This document shows positions 1 through 8,809 of a stretch of DNA of 64,000 nucleotides, piece after piece. The notes under the pieces were generated by a model. The model was given only the letters and a program-made list of their open reading frames with translations, did not search any database and was not told the DNA's origin. A program made the translations under genes and the position numbers. Origin of the DNA: Noviherbaspirillum denitrificans (lineage in GTDB: Bacteria; Pseudomonadota; Gammaproteobacteria; Burkholderiales; Burkholderiaceae_D); contig NZ_LSTO01000001.1 in assembly GCF_002211445.1 (NCBI RefSeq), positions 2,880,829 through 2,944,828 of the forward strand, written 5' to 3'. The number at the start of each line of letters is the position of its first letter. Position 1 is the first letter of the stretch.

Positions 1-3
1 GGG

Positions 4-954
4 ATGTCAGCGAGAAGCTGGAAGAGATTATGTCTGGCCGCATCGATCTGCGTGGTTGCGGCCAGTTGTTGGGTTTTGTTTGACGGCGCAGCGACTGCCG
101 TGGCGAGATTGCTGGCCGCACTGCTTCCCCTGGCCGCGGCCGGTATCCTGTTTTCTTCCGGCCGCAACGCGCACGCGTCCGCTATCAGGTTGCCGGCCAC
201 GGTGGAAATGATCGAGGTTCCCGCTGATCCGGACGAGCAGCAAGGGTTTCTTGTGAGCGAACAGGAAATGCATGCGTTGCATAACCGCGTTCAGAATCTG
301 TTCTCTTTGCTCGAAAGGACCATTGCCGACATGGCGCGCGCGGGCGCGGTGGCCAAGGAATCTGGAGGAAGTGTCGACCGGGCAGTGATGGCGGTGCAGC
401 AGGCTGTGGAATCGGTGACGACGATCGGCATTTACATTGATACCTCCTTGCAGACTTACCGCAAGCTTGTCGAGCAGGCGGCGACGATCGGCAATATCGT
501 CGAAGGCATCCGCGAAATCTCCAGTCAGACAAATCTTCTTGCGCTCAATGCCGCGATCGAGGCTGCCCGGGCGGGTGACAGCGGACGTGGCTTTGCCGTT
601 GTGGCTGCCGAGGTCAAGCGCCTGGCAAGCAGGGTCGACCAGTCCAGCAACGAGATCGGAAAAATTGCCGAGTCGCTCAGCCGTTCGTCCGGAGATGCCT
701 TGCGCGATGCGGAGAAAGCCGCGGCCCAGGCCAGCGTCGGGCGCGTCGGAGCGGAGCAGGCGCACGAGGCGATGGAAGAGGTAATTGACGGCGCGCGCAA
801 GCGCGTTACCATCGTTAGCGCAATCAATGACGCGCTGAATGATCAGAGCAAGCTCACAACGCGCTTGTCGCGGGAAATACAGATGCTGTTGCAACAGGGT
901 GCCGCCGGGCGTAGCGATGGTCCCAGAGATCTAGCGAATTGCGTGGAGAAATGA
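4..954 (+). CDS. Short methyl-accepting chemotaxis-like transducer
   Basis: The protein has 316 residues and probably acts in the inner membrane or cytoplasm as a chemoreceptor-type signal transducer. Two hydrophobic stretches (about residues 9-25 and 31-50) form a membrane anchor without a periplasmic sensor domain between them. A long helical coiled-coil region follows (about 90-295). It contains the conserved receptor hairpin near residues 171-195, with the core [15 protein letters not shown] that contacts CheA and CheW. The whole protein is much shorter than a typical receptor of over 500 residues, and no HAMP domain is evident. The ATG lies four bases from the window edge, so the ribosome binding site cannot be judged and an upstream start is possible. 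No che genes are visible. The family is secure; the ligand is unknown. Confidence 0.85.
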   Translation: MSARSWKRLCLAASICVVAASCWVLFDGAATAVARLLAALLPLAAAGILFSSGRNAHASAIRLPATVEMIEVPADPDEQQGFLVSEQEMHALHNRVQNLFSLLERTIADMARAGAVAKESGGSVDRAVMAVQQAVESVTTIGIYIDTSLQTYRKLVEQAATIGNIVEGIREISSQTNLLALNAAIEAARAGDSGRGFAVVAAEVKRLASRVDQSSNEIGKIAESLSRSSGDALRDAEKAAAQASVGRVGAEQAHEAMEEVIDGARKRVTIVSAINDALNDQSKLTTRLSREIQMLLQQGAAGRSDGPRDLANCVEK

Positions 955-1277
955 ACACGCCTGGGGCGAAAGAATTTTCCGAGGCACCCAAGGTCTTGGC
1001 GAGATTGAAAATCCCGCAACCCGATAGCGTGCGTCATTTGCAGAAAATCAAGTTACGATTCGGCAGACTAGAACAAGAAAGTCAAAGCCGCAGAATGGAT
1101 TGCTTACGTAAATCCACGAGCTCATCCACAGTCTTTCCCGCAGAATCTGTGGGTACATGGCGACATGACGCTTGAATGTCCTGGTGCTGGATACTGCATC
1201 GAGGAAAGAGCGAACCAGAATGATGCAGGCCGTGCGCCAGAATAGGTCGGCATGATCTGCAATGGGGCGGTCGGCTT
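955..1277. other. Intergenic gap with no gene recognised
   Basis: This 323-base gap lies between two convergent genes. A plus-strand reading frame of about 78 codons covers part of it, but its product has low complexity, has no recognisable domain and overlaps the end of the chemoreceptor gene, so I do not call it. No clear terminator hairpin was found. Confidence 0.5.
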
Positions 1278-1934
1278 TCAGAACTCGGCGTCGAGTTCGT
1301 CGATCTGGTCCGGTTCCGCCAGTGCCGCTTCCACCCATTCCTTCATCTCCGACAGCGACATGATCTGCTCGCAATAGGCGGCACAAACCTTGTCCAGCGG
1401 TACCCCATAAGTGAGGAAGCGCGTCACTACTGGCGCATACATCGCGTCCGCCAGACCCGGTTCCGGACCGAACAGGTAAGGACCGCCATGGGCGTCCAGG
1501 CATTCGTGCCAGATGGTCTTGATGCGGTCGATGTCCGCCTGGGCACGTGCCCATATCTTGAAGTTCTCGAAACGGCCCTTGATGTTCATCGGTAGCGCCG
1601 AACGCAGTGCCGTGAATCCCGAGTGCATCTCGCCGCAGATGGCACGGCAATGCGCGCGGGATGCGCGGTCGGCAGGCAGCAGGCGGGCATTGGGTTTGAC
1701 TTCGTTCAGATACTCGCCGATCGCCAGCGTGTCCCATACCTTGATGCCGTTATGCGTGAGGCAGGGTACCAGGATTGAGGGCGCCAGCAGCAGGATTTCC
1801 GCACGCACCGCGGGATCGTCGGAGGGCACCTCTTGCACATGGAAGGGGAGGCCGGCGAATTTCGCCATCAGCCATCCACGCAAGGACCAGGATGAATAAT
1901 TCCGGCTGCTGATCGTAAGGCTGGCACGTGCCAT
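1278..1934 (-). CDS. Glutathione S-transferase family protein
   Basis: The protein has 218 residues from the ATG at 1934, which begins MARASLTISSRNYSSWSLRG. The N-terminal third is a thioredoxin-like GST domain: the SSRNYSSWSLR segment is the glutathione-site region typical of proteobacterial YfcF/zeta-like GSTs, and PSILVPCL carries the cis-proline. The rest is an all-helical C-terminal domain with GPEPGLADAMYAPVVTRF. It would be cytosolic and conjugate glutathione or act in detoxification or isomerisation; the substrate cannot be inferred. An upstream in-frame ATG at 1979 gives a His/Arg-rich extension that does not look like GST sequence. The gene is divergent from the PHA depolymerase gene, with 128 bases between the start codons. 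Confidence 0.85.
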   Translation of the reverse strand: MARASLTISSRNYSSWSLRGWLMAKFAGLPFHVQEVPSDDPAVRAEILLLAPSILVPCLTHNGIKVWDTLAIGEYLNEVKPNARLLPADRASRAHCRAICGEMHSGFTALRSALPMNIKGRFENFKIWARAQADIDRIKTIWHECLDAHGGPYLFGPEPGLADAMYAPVVTRFLTYGVPLDKVCAAYCEQIMSLSEMKEWVEAALAEPDQIDELDAEF

Positions 1935-2062
1935 CGGCGGGTCTCCATGTCGGTGCATTCGACTGCGGCAACGGTGCAATCATGCAAACCATGTGCCACG
2001 CCAGTGATGGCCTGCAACTTGCTTCGAGAAAGTATTCTCTACGCGAGAAGTCCGGGGATAGC

Positions 2063-3292
2063 ATGCGGTATCAGGCTTATCAGGTTCATGCAGACACAAT
2101 GGCTCTGCTGCACTTCCTGTCGCAGACGACGGGACGGGTACTCTCGCACATCCCGCATGGTTGGACAGGCAGGCAGCCGTTTGCACATTCGCTGGCAGCG
2201 GCGCAGGAAGTGTTCGCCGCCACCCGCATCACACATGCGCGGCCGGACTACGGCATCAACAGTGTGCGCCTCGACGGCAGCGGGCTCGAAGTCACGGTGC
2301 ATGAGGAAGCTGTGCACGTCGAAGCTTTCGGTACGCTGCTGCATTTCAGGAAGGAAGGCATCACCGGCGAGCCGCGCGTGCTGCTGGTGGCGCCGATGTC
2401 AGGCCACTTCTCGACACTGTTGCGCGACACCGTGCGTACCATGCTCGCCGACCATGACGTGTATATCACCGACTGGCACAACGCGCGTGACGTGCCGTTG
2501 TCGGCAGGCCGGTTTGACATGGATGAATATGTGCACTACCTGATCCTCTACCTGCAGATCATGGGACCCGGCGCGCATGTCGTCGCAGTGTGCCAGCCAT
2601 GCGTAGCGGCACTGGCGGCAGCTGCAGTCATGGCCGAAGACCAGGATCCGGCACAGCCGCGCAGCCTGACCTTGATGGCCGGGCCCATCGACACCCGCAT
2701 CAATCCAACCCGGGTCAATGAACTCGCCACCAGCAAGCCCTTCCACTGGTTCGAGAAGAACCTGATCGGCATCGTGCCGAACCGCTATCGCGGCGGACTG
2801 CGCCGGGTCTATCCCGGTTTCGTGCAGCTGGCTGCCTTCATGAGCATGAACCTGGAGCGACACACGCAATCCTTCCGCGATTTGCATCATTGTCTGGTCG
2901 CAGGTGACACCGCCAGGGCAGACGCGATACGTGCGTTCTATAAGGAGTACTTCGCGGTACTGGACCTGACAGCCGAGTTTTATCTGGAGACAATACGCGA
3001 TGTATTCCAGGAACATGCGCTGCCGAAAGGGCAACTGGAATGGCGCGGACGCCTCATCAGGCCGGCGGCCATTCGACATACCGCCTTGCTGACCGTCGAG
3101 GGCGAGCGCGACGACATCTGTGCAATCGGACAAACCATGGCCGCGCAGGAGTTATGCAGCCGAATTCCGTCCTATATGAAGCTGCATCACATGCAGACCG
3201 GCGTAGGGCATTACGGCGTATTCAGCGGCAGGCGGTGGGAACAGCAGATCTATCCGATCGTCAGGGACGTGATTCATTCGAGCAGCCAATGA
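2063..3292 (+). CDS. phaZ: Intracellular polyhydroxyalkanoate depolymerase
   Basis: The 409-residue protein belongs to the intracellular PhaZ family, which breaks down native PHB granules in the cytoplasm. In place of the usual serine lipase box it has a cysteine motif, VVAVCQPC, around residues 173-180; Cys177 corresponds to the nucleophile described for Cupriavidus PhaZ1. Other family signatures are APMSGHFSTLLRDTV (110-124), YITDWHNARDVP (134-145) and the C-terminal GVGHYGVFSGRRW containing the catalytic histidine. No signal peptide is present, as expected for an intracellular enzyme. I chose the ATG at 2063 (MRYQAYQ), where family similarity begins; earlier in-frame ATGs add unlike sequence. 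A PHA synthase lies far away at 47.8-49.3 kb, so the window encodes both making and using the polymer. Confidence 0.92.
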   Translation: MRYQAYQVHADTMALLHFLSQTTGRVLSHIPHGWTGRQPFAHSLAAAQEVFAATRITHARPDYGINSVRLDGSGLEVTVHEEAVHVEAFGTLLHFRKEGITGEPRVLLVAPMSGHFSTLLRDTVRTMLADHDVYITDWHNARDVPLSAGRFDMDEYVHYLILYLQIMGPGAHVVAVCQPCVAALAAAAVMAEDQDPAQPRSLTLMAGPIDTRINPTRVNELATSKPFHWFEKNLIGIVPNRYRGGLRRVYPGFVQLAAFMSMNLERHTQSFRDLHHCLVAGDTARADAIRAFYKEYFAVLDLTAEFYLETIRDVFQEHALPKGQLEWRGRLIRPAAIRHTALLTVEGERDDICAIGQTMAAQELCSRIPSYMKLHHMQTGVGHYGVFSGRRWEQQIYPIVRDVIHSSSQ

Positions 3293-3334
3293 AACCCGGT
3301 TCGGCCTGTTGATGATGATCCGGCTTTGTTCGGT

Positions 3335-3547
3335 GGTTCAGACAAATGGAACTTGCAATTTTTGACGCTGTAAGTGTTTGATTTTATTGTCCCCGCCATT
3401 TTGGACAATTCGTCAAAAGCCCTGTCACAGATGCCAATCGGATGTGACTCGCTAAAAATGCGCAATTGATACTTGAAATCAAGTTGCCATCGTAAAACAG
3501 CTCCCGAAACAAGCGGAGGGGGGAGATGACATTATGAGCATGAGGTC
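3335..3547. repeat. Dispersed repeat copy A, with palindromic site
   Basis: About 175 bases (3335-3509) closely match 50769-50943, including the shared stretch ATTGTCCCCGCC, an ATTGTCC-N10-GGACAAT inverted repeat and the run ACTCGCTAAAAATG. The right-hand 62 bases (3486-3547) instead match 47540-47600, including CGAAACAAGCGGAGGGG. The right edge is a 20-bp imperfect palindrome at 3528-3547 whose left arm is GACATTATG. On the minus strand, copies A and C share an uninterrupted reading frame containing GICDRAFD. No transposase gene is attached. I read this as a remnant of a mobile element end or recombination site lying downstream of phaZ. Confidence 0.7.
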
Positions 3548-3589
3548 AGCAATCTTCCTCTGCCGAGGAAAGCGCAAGATCGAATCAAC

Positions 3590-5200
3590 CTATCGCGTGC
3601 TGCCCTGAACAGACTCGCCGATATACCGCGTCGTGCGCGGCGCATCCTTTCCGATATGGAACGCCAGTCGTCGGTTGCGCAGACCGATGTCGGCTGCAGT
3701 GAACCGTTCCAGTCGTCGCTGGTGCTCAATCCAGTTTTCGTCGAGAAAATATTCGATATAGCGTCCGGCATGGGTCGTGTCGCGAAACAGGCCCCAGGAC
3801 AAGGCACCTTGCCTCAGGCGGGCCAGTCGGGTTTCCTGCATGACTTCCCGAAACTCGCCGGACTTCGCCGGATCGATCAGGTACTCGACCGTCACCATCA
3901 CTGGTCCTTCGTTCGCGTCAATTTCGATCACCGGTGGTGGTGCAATGAATGCTGGCGCCGCCGGCGTGAGGTCATCGTCGCCAATGCCCCCTACACCGTG
4001 ACGTTTCGTGAGCAGAAGCACGATTGGTCCCGCGGCGGCGGCGGCAAGAATGCTTGTGGGCACGGAAGTCATGCTTGCCAGGTAACCCCAGAGGGCAGCT
4101 CCGGATGCACTGCCGCCCATGAGTGCCATCTGGTAAATCGACATGCCTCGCGCACGCACCCAGTTCGGCAGTGCAAGCTGAGCGGCCACGGTCAACGAGT
4201 TTGCGGTGCCGATCCAAGCCATGCCTGCGACAGCCATGGCGGGGACCGCAAGCCATAGGTTGGGAGATAGAACTGCGGCGACGGATGCCGCGGCGTGCAC
4301 GCAAGTCCCCCCGTACACCATGGTGTTCCTGTCGACATGGCGTCGTAGCCGGGTGAGATTGAGTGCCATGAGCAAAGCCCCGAAACCCATTGCCGCAAGC
4401 AGAACGGTGAATGTTCCAGGCCCGCCATTTTCAATTCGCCGCGCGATCACCGGCAATAGCGCGGTCAGCGACGTGGCCTGGAAAAAGAACAGGAAAATGC
4501 GCATGAGCACGACACGCAGGCGGGGCGACTGCACGACGTGTTGCAATCCCACGCGCATCGCTGCAAAGAAGCGTTCCCCGGGCAGGGCGCTGATCTTCGG
4601 TTCCGTTCGCCAGCGCATGATCAGTGCGAACGCGACGATGGACATCACGGCATTCACCAGGAACACGTAGGCGATCCCCGCGCTGGCAATGAGTGCGCCG
4701 GCAATGATTGGTCCGATCACACGCGACATGTTCATTGCAATGCCATTCAGGGCCAGGGCGGGAGGCAGCTCCTGCCGAGGAACCAGGTCAGGGACGATGG
4801 CGGCGAACACCGGCCAGCGCATTGCCATGCCGATTCCGTTGGCGAAGGTCAGCCCCAGCAACACCGGAGCAGTGAGTGCGTCGAGAAAAGACAATGCGGC
4901 GAGCAGGACGGCAATGCAGCCAACCCAGATCTGGGTGGATGCGAAATACCGGCGCCGATCGACGATGTCGGCCATTGCTCCGCTGGGCAGGCCGAGCATG
5001 AATACGGGAAGCGTCGACGCGGCCTGCACCATGGCGACCATGAAGGCACTCTCGGTCAGCGAGGTCATCAGCCACGCAGAGGCGACGTCATTCATCCACA
5101 TCGTCACATTGGCGGCGAGCCAGGCCAGCCATAACATGCGGAACACGGGACGATGCAATGGAGCGAGGGCTGATGGGTCCGTGACTGGATCGTTCGACAA
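3590..5200 (-). CDS. MFS exporter, EntS/MFS_3 type, with C-terminal ABM-like domain
   Basis: The product is a 536-residue inner-membrane transporter. Residues 1-400 form about 12 hydrophobic helices of the MFS_3 (enterobactin exporter-like) family, including MLWLAWLAANVTMWMNDVAS early and the loop motif GAMADIVDRRRYF. The last 110 residues (VMVTVEYLIDP onward) resemble an antibiotic-biosynthesis-monooxygenase-like ferredoxin fold, a combination seen in this subfamily. I prefer a TTG start at 5200, because AAGGAG sits at ideal distance (about 5210-5215); the alternative ATG at 5269 has no such signal. The gene follows the IclR gene on the same strand after 105 bases and may be co-transcribed. 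The substrate is unknown. Confidence 0.85.
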   Translation of the reverse strand: MSNDPVTDPSALAPLHRPVFRMLWLAWLAANVTMWMNDVASAWLMTSLTESAFMVAMVQAASTLPVFMLGLPSGAMADIVDRRRYFASTQIWVGCIAVLLAALSFLDALTAPVLLGLTFANGIGMAMRWPVFAAIVPDLVPRQELPPALALNGIAMNMSRVIGPIIAGALIASAGIAYVFLVNAVMSIVAFALIMRWRTEPKISALPGERFFAAMRVGLQHVVQSPRLRVVLMRIFLFFFQATSLTALLPVIARRIENGGPGTFTVLLAAMGFGALLMALNLTRLRRHVDRNTMVYGGTCVHAAASVAAVLSPNLWLAVPAMAVAGMAWIGTANSLTVAAQLALPNWVRARGMSIYQMALMGGSASGAALWGYLASMTSVPTSILAAAAAGPIVLLLTKRHGVGGIGDDDLTPAAPAFIAPPPVIEIDANEGPVMVTVEYLIDPAKSGEFREVMQETRLARLRQGALSWGLFRDTTHAGRYIEYFLDENWIEHQRRLERFTAADIGLRNRRLAFHIGKDAPRTTRYIGESVQGSTR

Positions 5201-5305
5201 ACTTATATCTCCTTCAATCGGACTCGCGGCACCCGCTGTGCCTCGTTGGCTTCGGAGCGGGAATATCATCGGGAAAAAAGCATTGAAACAAATTCGCGGA
5301 CACGC

Positions 5306-6109
5306 TCATGGTGTCTGCGTCCGCAGCAAGCCGTCGATTATGGATCGCGCAAGTTCGATCAAGGGTGCACCCAATTGCCCGGCAACTTCAGATATGGGGG
5401 CCTGTGTTGCGAGACTGAAGTTCAGGACAAGGACCGGGCGGGCAGGGACCTGGATGGGGGCGGCGAGCGCCACGACTTCCGGCTGCCAGGACGCAGCACA
5501 GTATCCCACGGACATGACACTTTCGCTTGCCTCGAGGATCTCGCGTTCAACGACTTTCCAGTCCCCCGGCCTGCGTGCACGGAAGATGCGAAACAGCTCC
5601 TCCCTGCGCGATTTCGGTGCGACCGCAAGATATGCGCGCCCCAGTGATGTCAGTTCCATGGGGATGCGCTGCCCGGCAACGATATTGCGGAGCGAGACCT
5701 TGCGGTTGTATCGAACCGATTCCAGGTAGACCATTTCGTCCCGATCGGGAGCGGCGAGGCCAACGTTGATGCGGCGTTTCTCGGCCACCGTGCGCATCAT
5801 CGGCGCGGCGACCTGCAGCACAGACGAGCCGCTCAGCATGGCATGCGCAAGGCTCAAGACCGGAGCGGCGAGCCGATAGGCGCGCGCGTGTGGATCATGT
5901 TCGAGGAACCCGCATCGCACAAGTGTCTGGGTAAGCCGGCTCACCGTTGCTGCCGACAGGCCGGTCCGCTCGGCCAGCTCACCGTTGCCAAGCAATTCGG
6001 AGCCGGGGCGGAAGGCTCGCAATATTTCCATGCCCCGTTCAAGGGATCGATTGGATGGCGAGCTGCCAACGCGTTGAATATTCTCTTCTTCGCAATGCAT
6101 GCTGCGCAT
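5306..6109 (-). CDS. IclR-family transcriptional regulator
   Basis: The protein has 267 residues. An N-terminal winged helix-turn-helix (about 20-85, with RSLERGMEILRAF and GLSAATVSRLTQTLVRCGFL) is followed by an IclR effector-binding domain (about 95-260, with YLESVRYNRKVSLRNIVAGQ and LTSLGRAYLA). Such proteins bind operator DNA and respond to small carboxylic or aromatic acids. It is transcribed away from the porin and CoA-catabolic genes, which start at 6430, so control of that locus is the simplest inference. The ATG at 6109 is preceded by GGAGA at good spacing. The ligand cannot be told from sequence. Confidence 0.9.
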   Translation of the reverse strand: MRSMHCEEENIQRVGSSPSNRSLERGMEILRAFRPGSELLGNGELAERTGLSAATVSRLTQTLVRCGFLEHDPHARAYRLAAPVLSLAHAMLSGSSVLQVAAPMMRTVAEKRRINVGLAAPDRDEMVYLESVRYNRKVSLRNIVAGQRIPMELTSLGRAYLAVAPKSRREELFRIFRARRPGDWKVVEREILEASESVMSVGYCAASWQPEVVALAAPIQVPARPVLVLNFSLATQAPISEVAGQLGAPLIELARSIIDGLLRTQTP

Positions 6110-6429
6110 GGCATCTCCGCTGCAGGTGAATATGGATTATTGCATCGTCAGACGCGGTGGTTGTCGAGATCCATAACGCCTATCGATGGCACTGAATAGC
6201 GAAATCGTCCGCTCCCCAGCAATGGTACTTCACCCCCATCGGTAGCGCGCCATGACGCGATTCCACCTGGTGAAAATCACCTGTCGCATCCGGAATTCCC
6301 CGGGACTATCCTCATCGCACCGCGAAGGCGGCAAACACGATTTACACGGGAGACGTCGTATACGGCATGTCGTTTGTTCGCCCAAGGACCTCTGGCCCGG
6401 GGCCATTTTTGACTAGGGAGAGTAATGCA
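6110..6429. promoter_or_regulatory. Divergent control region between iclR and porin genes
   Basis: This 320-base stretch holds the promoters for the divergent regulator and porin. A short dyad, GGTGA-AAA-TCACC, lies at 6269-6281 and could be an operator half of the IclR regulator. A ribosome binding site AGGGAG lies just before the porin ATG. I could not place -35 or -10 boxes confidently. Confidence 0.4.
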
Positions 6430-7458
6430 ATGAAATTGAGAGCAATCGCACTGGCGGCCGGTACGCTGCTTGCCGGTGCCGCCACCGCGCAATCGAATGT
6501 GGTCATCTATGGCATCGCCGACGCCGGCATTGCGCGGTCAGATACCAGCACTACCCCCGCCGTGTGGCGACTGCAGAGCGGTCAGCAGTCCGGCAGCCGC
6601 ATCGGCTTCCGCGGCACCGAAGACCTCGGCGGAGGCCTTTCCGCGATCTTCGTACTGGAGAATGGTTTCAGCATCGATGACGGAAGTTTCGCCCAAAGTG
6701 GCGCGACTGCGACGACACCCGCCGGCACACGTCTGTTCGGCCGCCAGGCCTATGTCGGTCTCAAGAGCGGGAATGGCACACTCAGGGTTGGTCGACTGGA
6801 AACGCCAATGCACGCCGCTTTTCTTGTCGTGGACCCCTTCGCCACCAACCTCGCCGGCAATATCGAGAATGTGTTCAATCCCTACGCAATCCGTATGGAC
6901 AACACCATCAACCTGTCGCACTCGATCGGCGCGTTCAGCGGCGAACTTGCCTATGGTTTCGGCGAACAAGCCGGCAGCATTTCGGCCAACCGCCAAATAG
7001 GAGCGAACTTTGTTTATAGTGCCGGCCCTCTCGCGGCAATGGCGACATACCACCAGGCAAAACCGTCCGCAGGTGCGACTGGCGCGGGCTCGGCGGCGGA
7101 TGATAGCCGGACCTTGCTCCTGGGCGCGGTGTACGATTTCAAGGTGGCGAAGCTGCATCTCGCCTTCGCCGAGAACCGTTCGGACGACGCGCTGGGCGCC
7201 GCTGACGGCAAGAGCCGCGACATGATGATTGGAACCACGGTCAAGGTCGGCGCGTCCGGCACCGTGCTCGCTTCCTGGATTCGCAAGGACGACCGGTTCG
7301 GCGCGGGAACCGGCGACCGCGACCAGCTTGCCATCGGCTATAGCCACAGCCTGTCGGCACGCACCAACCTGTACACCTCCTTCGCCAGGACCGACCGCAA
7401 GCCTGCCACACAGGCTGACTCGACCTTGTTCAACGCTGGCATCCGCCACCGCTTCTGA
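6430..7458 (+). CDS. Outer-membrane general porin (gram-negative porin, OmpC/Omp32-like)
   Basis: The protein has 342 residues. A typical Sec signal peptide (MKLRAIALAAGTLLAGAATA, cleaved near AQS) precedes a first strand reading NVVIYGIADAGIARS, the hallmark of beta-proteobacterial 16-stranded trimeric porins. SGSRIGFRGTEDLGGGLSAI, RLFGRQAYVGLKS and the terminal GIRHRF, with its final phenylalanine for BAM recognition, complete the family pattern. It would allow passive entry of small anionic solutes. Upstream in-frame sequence lacks signal peptide character, so the ATG at 6430 is chosen; AGGGAG precedes it. It lies head-on to the IclR gene and ahead of the CoA-catabolic operon, which suggests substrate entry for that pathway. 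Confidence 0.92.
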   Translation: MKLRAIALAAGTLLAGAATAQSNVVIYGIADAGIARSDTSTTPAVWRLQSGQQSGSRIGFRGTEDLGGGLSAIFVLENGFSIDDGSFAQSGATATTPAGTRLFGRQAYVGLKSGNGTLRVGRLETPMHAAFLVVDPFATNLAGNIENVFNPYAIRMDNTINLSHSIGAFSGELAYGFGEQAGSISANRQIGANFVYSAGPLAAMATYHQAKPSAGATGAGSAADDSRTLLLGAVYDFKVAKLHLAFAENRSDDALGAADGKSRDMMIGTTVKVGASGTVLASWIRKDDRFGAGTGDRDQLAIGYSHSLSARTNLYTSFARTDRKPATQADSTLFNAGIRHRF

Positions 7459-7473
7459 TATCCCTCGGGGTAG

Positions 7474-7495
7474 CCGGGCGGACCTGTCCGCCCGG
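7474..7495 (+). terminator. Terminator-like hairpin after the porin gene
   Basis: A perfect 10-bp stem (CCGGGCGGAC paired with GTCCGCCCGG) with a 2-base loop lies 16 bases after the porin stop codon and is followed by a pyrimidine-rich stretch. This suits a rho-independent terminator that separates the porin from the downstream operon. Confidence 0.7.
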
Positions 7496-7653
7496 TGCCT
7501 TTCTCCTGCCTCTCCATTTCCGGCAGCGCGGTAATTCCGCGGTCACTTCCCCAAAAGCAGGGAAGGCCGCCCGTGCACCTGCCCCGAACGCAATCGGGGG
7601 ATGAAAAACAGGCTGGCGCGGCGGGCATGATGCCCAGTCCCGATCGGCCACAT

Positions 7654-7674
7654 CAATTCCACTGGATGGAATTG
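7654..7674. promoter_or_regulatory. Candidate operator palindrome upstream of the catabolic operon
   Basis: An 8-bp inverted repeat, CAATTCCA and TGGAATTG, is separated by 5 bases and lies 118 bases before the first gene of the operon. Its TTCCA/TGGAA arms resemble those of IclR-type operators, and an IclR gene lies nearby, so it is a plausible regulator site. The rest of the 333-base gap (7459-7791) holds the porin terminator and nothing else I recognise. Confidence 0.4.
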
Positions 7675-7791
7675 GGGCGATGCGTACGGAGGCCGCAAGA
7701 ACTAAGCTGTTTCTCATGGAACGACAGGTAACGGCCTATTCCTGTCACTTGCACGTCCGCCTGAAAACCACACTTCACTTGGAGACACCAT

Positions 7792-8781
7792 ATGCAAACG
7801 CTTCTGGCTTCATCACTCCGCAAGCTCGGCACGCTCGCCGCCCTTGCGGTCTCCTCCGTCCTGACGCTTGTCCCGGCACACGCTGCGTATCCTGAGAAAC
7901 TCGTTCGCATCATCGTTCCGTTCGCGCCCGGCGGTGGCACCGACATCATTGCCCGCAGCCTGGCCGATGGCATGGCGCGGGAACTTGGCCAACCGGTGAT
8001 CGTTGAGAACAAGCCGGGTGGCGGAACCATCATCGGTTCCGACGCTGTAGCCAAGAGCCCGCCCGACGGATACACGCTGCTGATGGCCACGTTCGCGCAC
8101 GCGGTCAATCCCAGTCTGCAACCCAAGCTCCCCTACGCCACCAACAAGGCATTCGCGCCGGTGAGCCTGGTGGGCATATCGCCGAACGTCCTTGTTGTGC
8201 GTCCGGACAGCCCTTACAAAGGTGTTGCTGATGTGATCGCAGCGGCCAAGTCGAATCCCGGAAAGCTTACCTACGCATCGCAAGGCAATGGCACGTCGGC
8301 GCACCTCGCCGGCGAATTGTTCAGCAATCTGGCCAAGGTGGACCTGGTACATGTGCCGTATCGCGGTGCGGGCCCTGCGATCACCGATCTGCTGGGTGGA
8401 CACGTCGACATGATCTTTGGCACGGCGGCCGCAGTCGGACCCTTCATCCACAGCGGAAAACTGCGCCCGCTCGCCGTCACGACCGGAAAGCGCGCAGCCA
8501 CGCTGCCCAATGTGCCTACCGTCGCCGAGAGCGGTCTTCCGGGCTATGCCGCCGAGAGCTGGTACGGCGTGTATGTGCCGGCAGGAACCCCGGCGGACAT
8601 CGTTGTCAAGCTGAATGCCGCCGTCAAGAAAGCCGCCTCGGGACCGGAATTCCAGAAGCGCGCGGTTGACGAGGGACTCGCAGTGAGTGCGACTTCGCCG
8701 ACAGAGCTGGACACCTACGTCCGTGCCGAGGAAGCGCGCTGGAGAAAGATTGTCAAGGAAAACCAGATCAAACCTGATTAA
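7792..8781 (+). CDS. Tripartite tricarboxylate transporter-type substrate-binding protein (Bug/TctC family)
   Basis: The protein has 329 residues. It begins with a signal peptide ending near AHAAYPEKLVRIIVPF. The mature protein has the Bug-family signatures VPFAPGGGTDIIAR (ligand-carboxylate loop), VVENKPGGGTIIGSDAVAKS and PDGYTLLMAT. Such periplasmic two-lobed proteins bind carboxylates, including aromatic and dicarboxylic acids. No TctA or TctB membrane subunit is present here, as is common for orphan Bug proteins in Burkholderiales. It is the first gene of a seven-gene plus-strand operon; GGAGA precedes the ATG. Its ligand is probably the acid degraded by the downstream enzymes, which is an inference. 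Confidence 0.9.
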   Translation: MQTLLASSLRKLGTLAALAVSSVLTLVPAHAAYPEKLVRIIVPFAPGGGTDIIARSLADGMARELGQPVIVENKPGGGTIIGSDAVAKSPPDGYTLLMATFAHAVNPSLQPKLPYATNKAFAPVSLVGISPNVLVVRPDSPYKGVADVIAAAKSNPGKLTYASQGNGTSAHLAGELFSNLAKVDLVHVPYRGAGPAITDLLGGHVDMIFGTAAAVGPFIHSGKLRPLAVTTGKRAATLPNVPTVAESGLPGYAAESWYGVYVPAGTPADIVVKLNAAVKKAASGPEFQKRAVDEGLAVSATSPTELDTYVRAEEARWRKIVKENQIKPD

Positions 8782-8809
8782 ACCAATTCACAAGCAAGGC
8801 TAGACACCT

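Noticed and set aside
939-1175. A 78-codon frame after the chemoreceptor gene
   Set aside because: It overlaps the preceding gene, has no recognisable domain and no convincing ribosome binding site.
6367-6429. An upstream in-frame start for the first porin
   Set aside because: The extra residues would precede a perfect signal peptide and lack any membrane or secretion character; AGGGAG favours the ATG at 6430.
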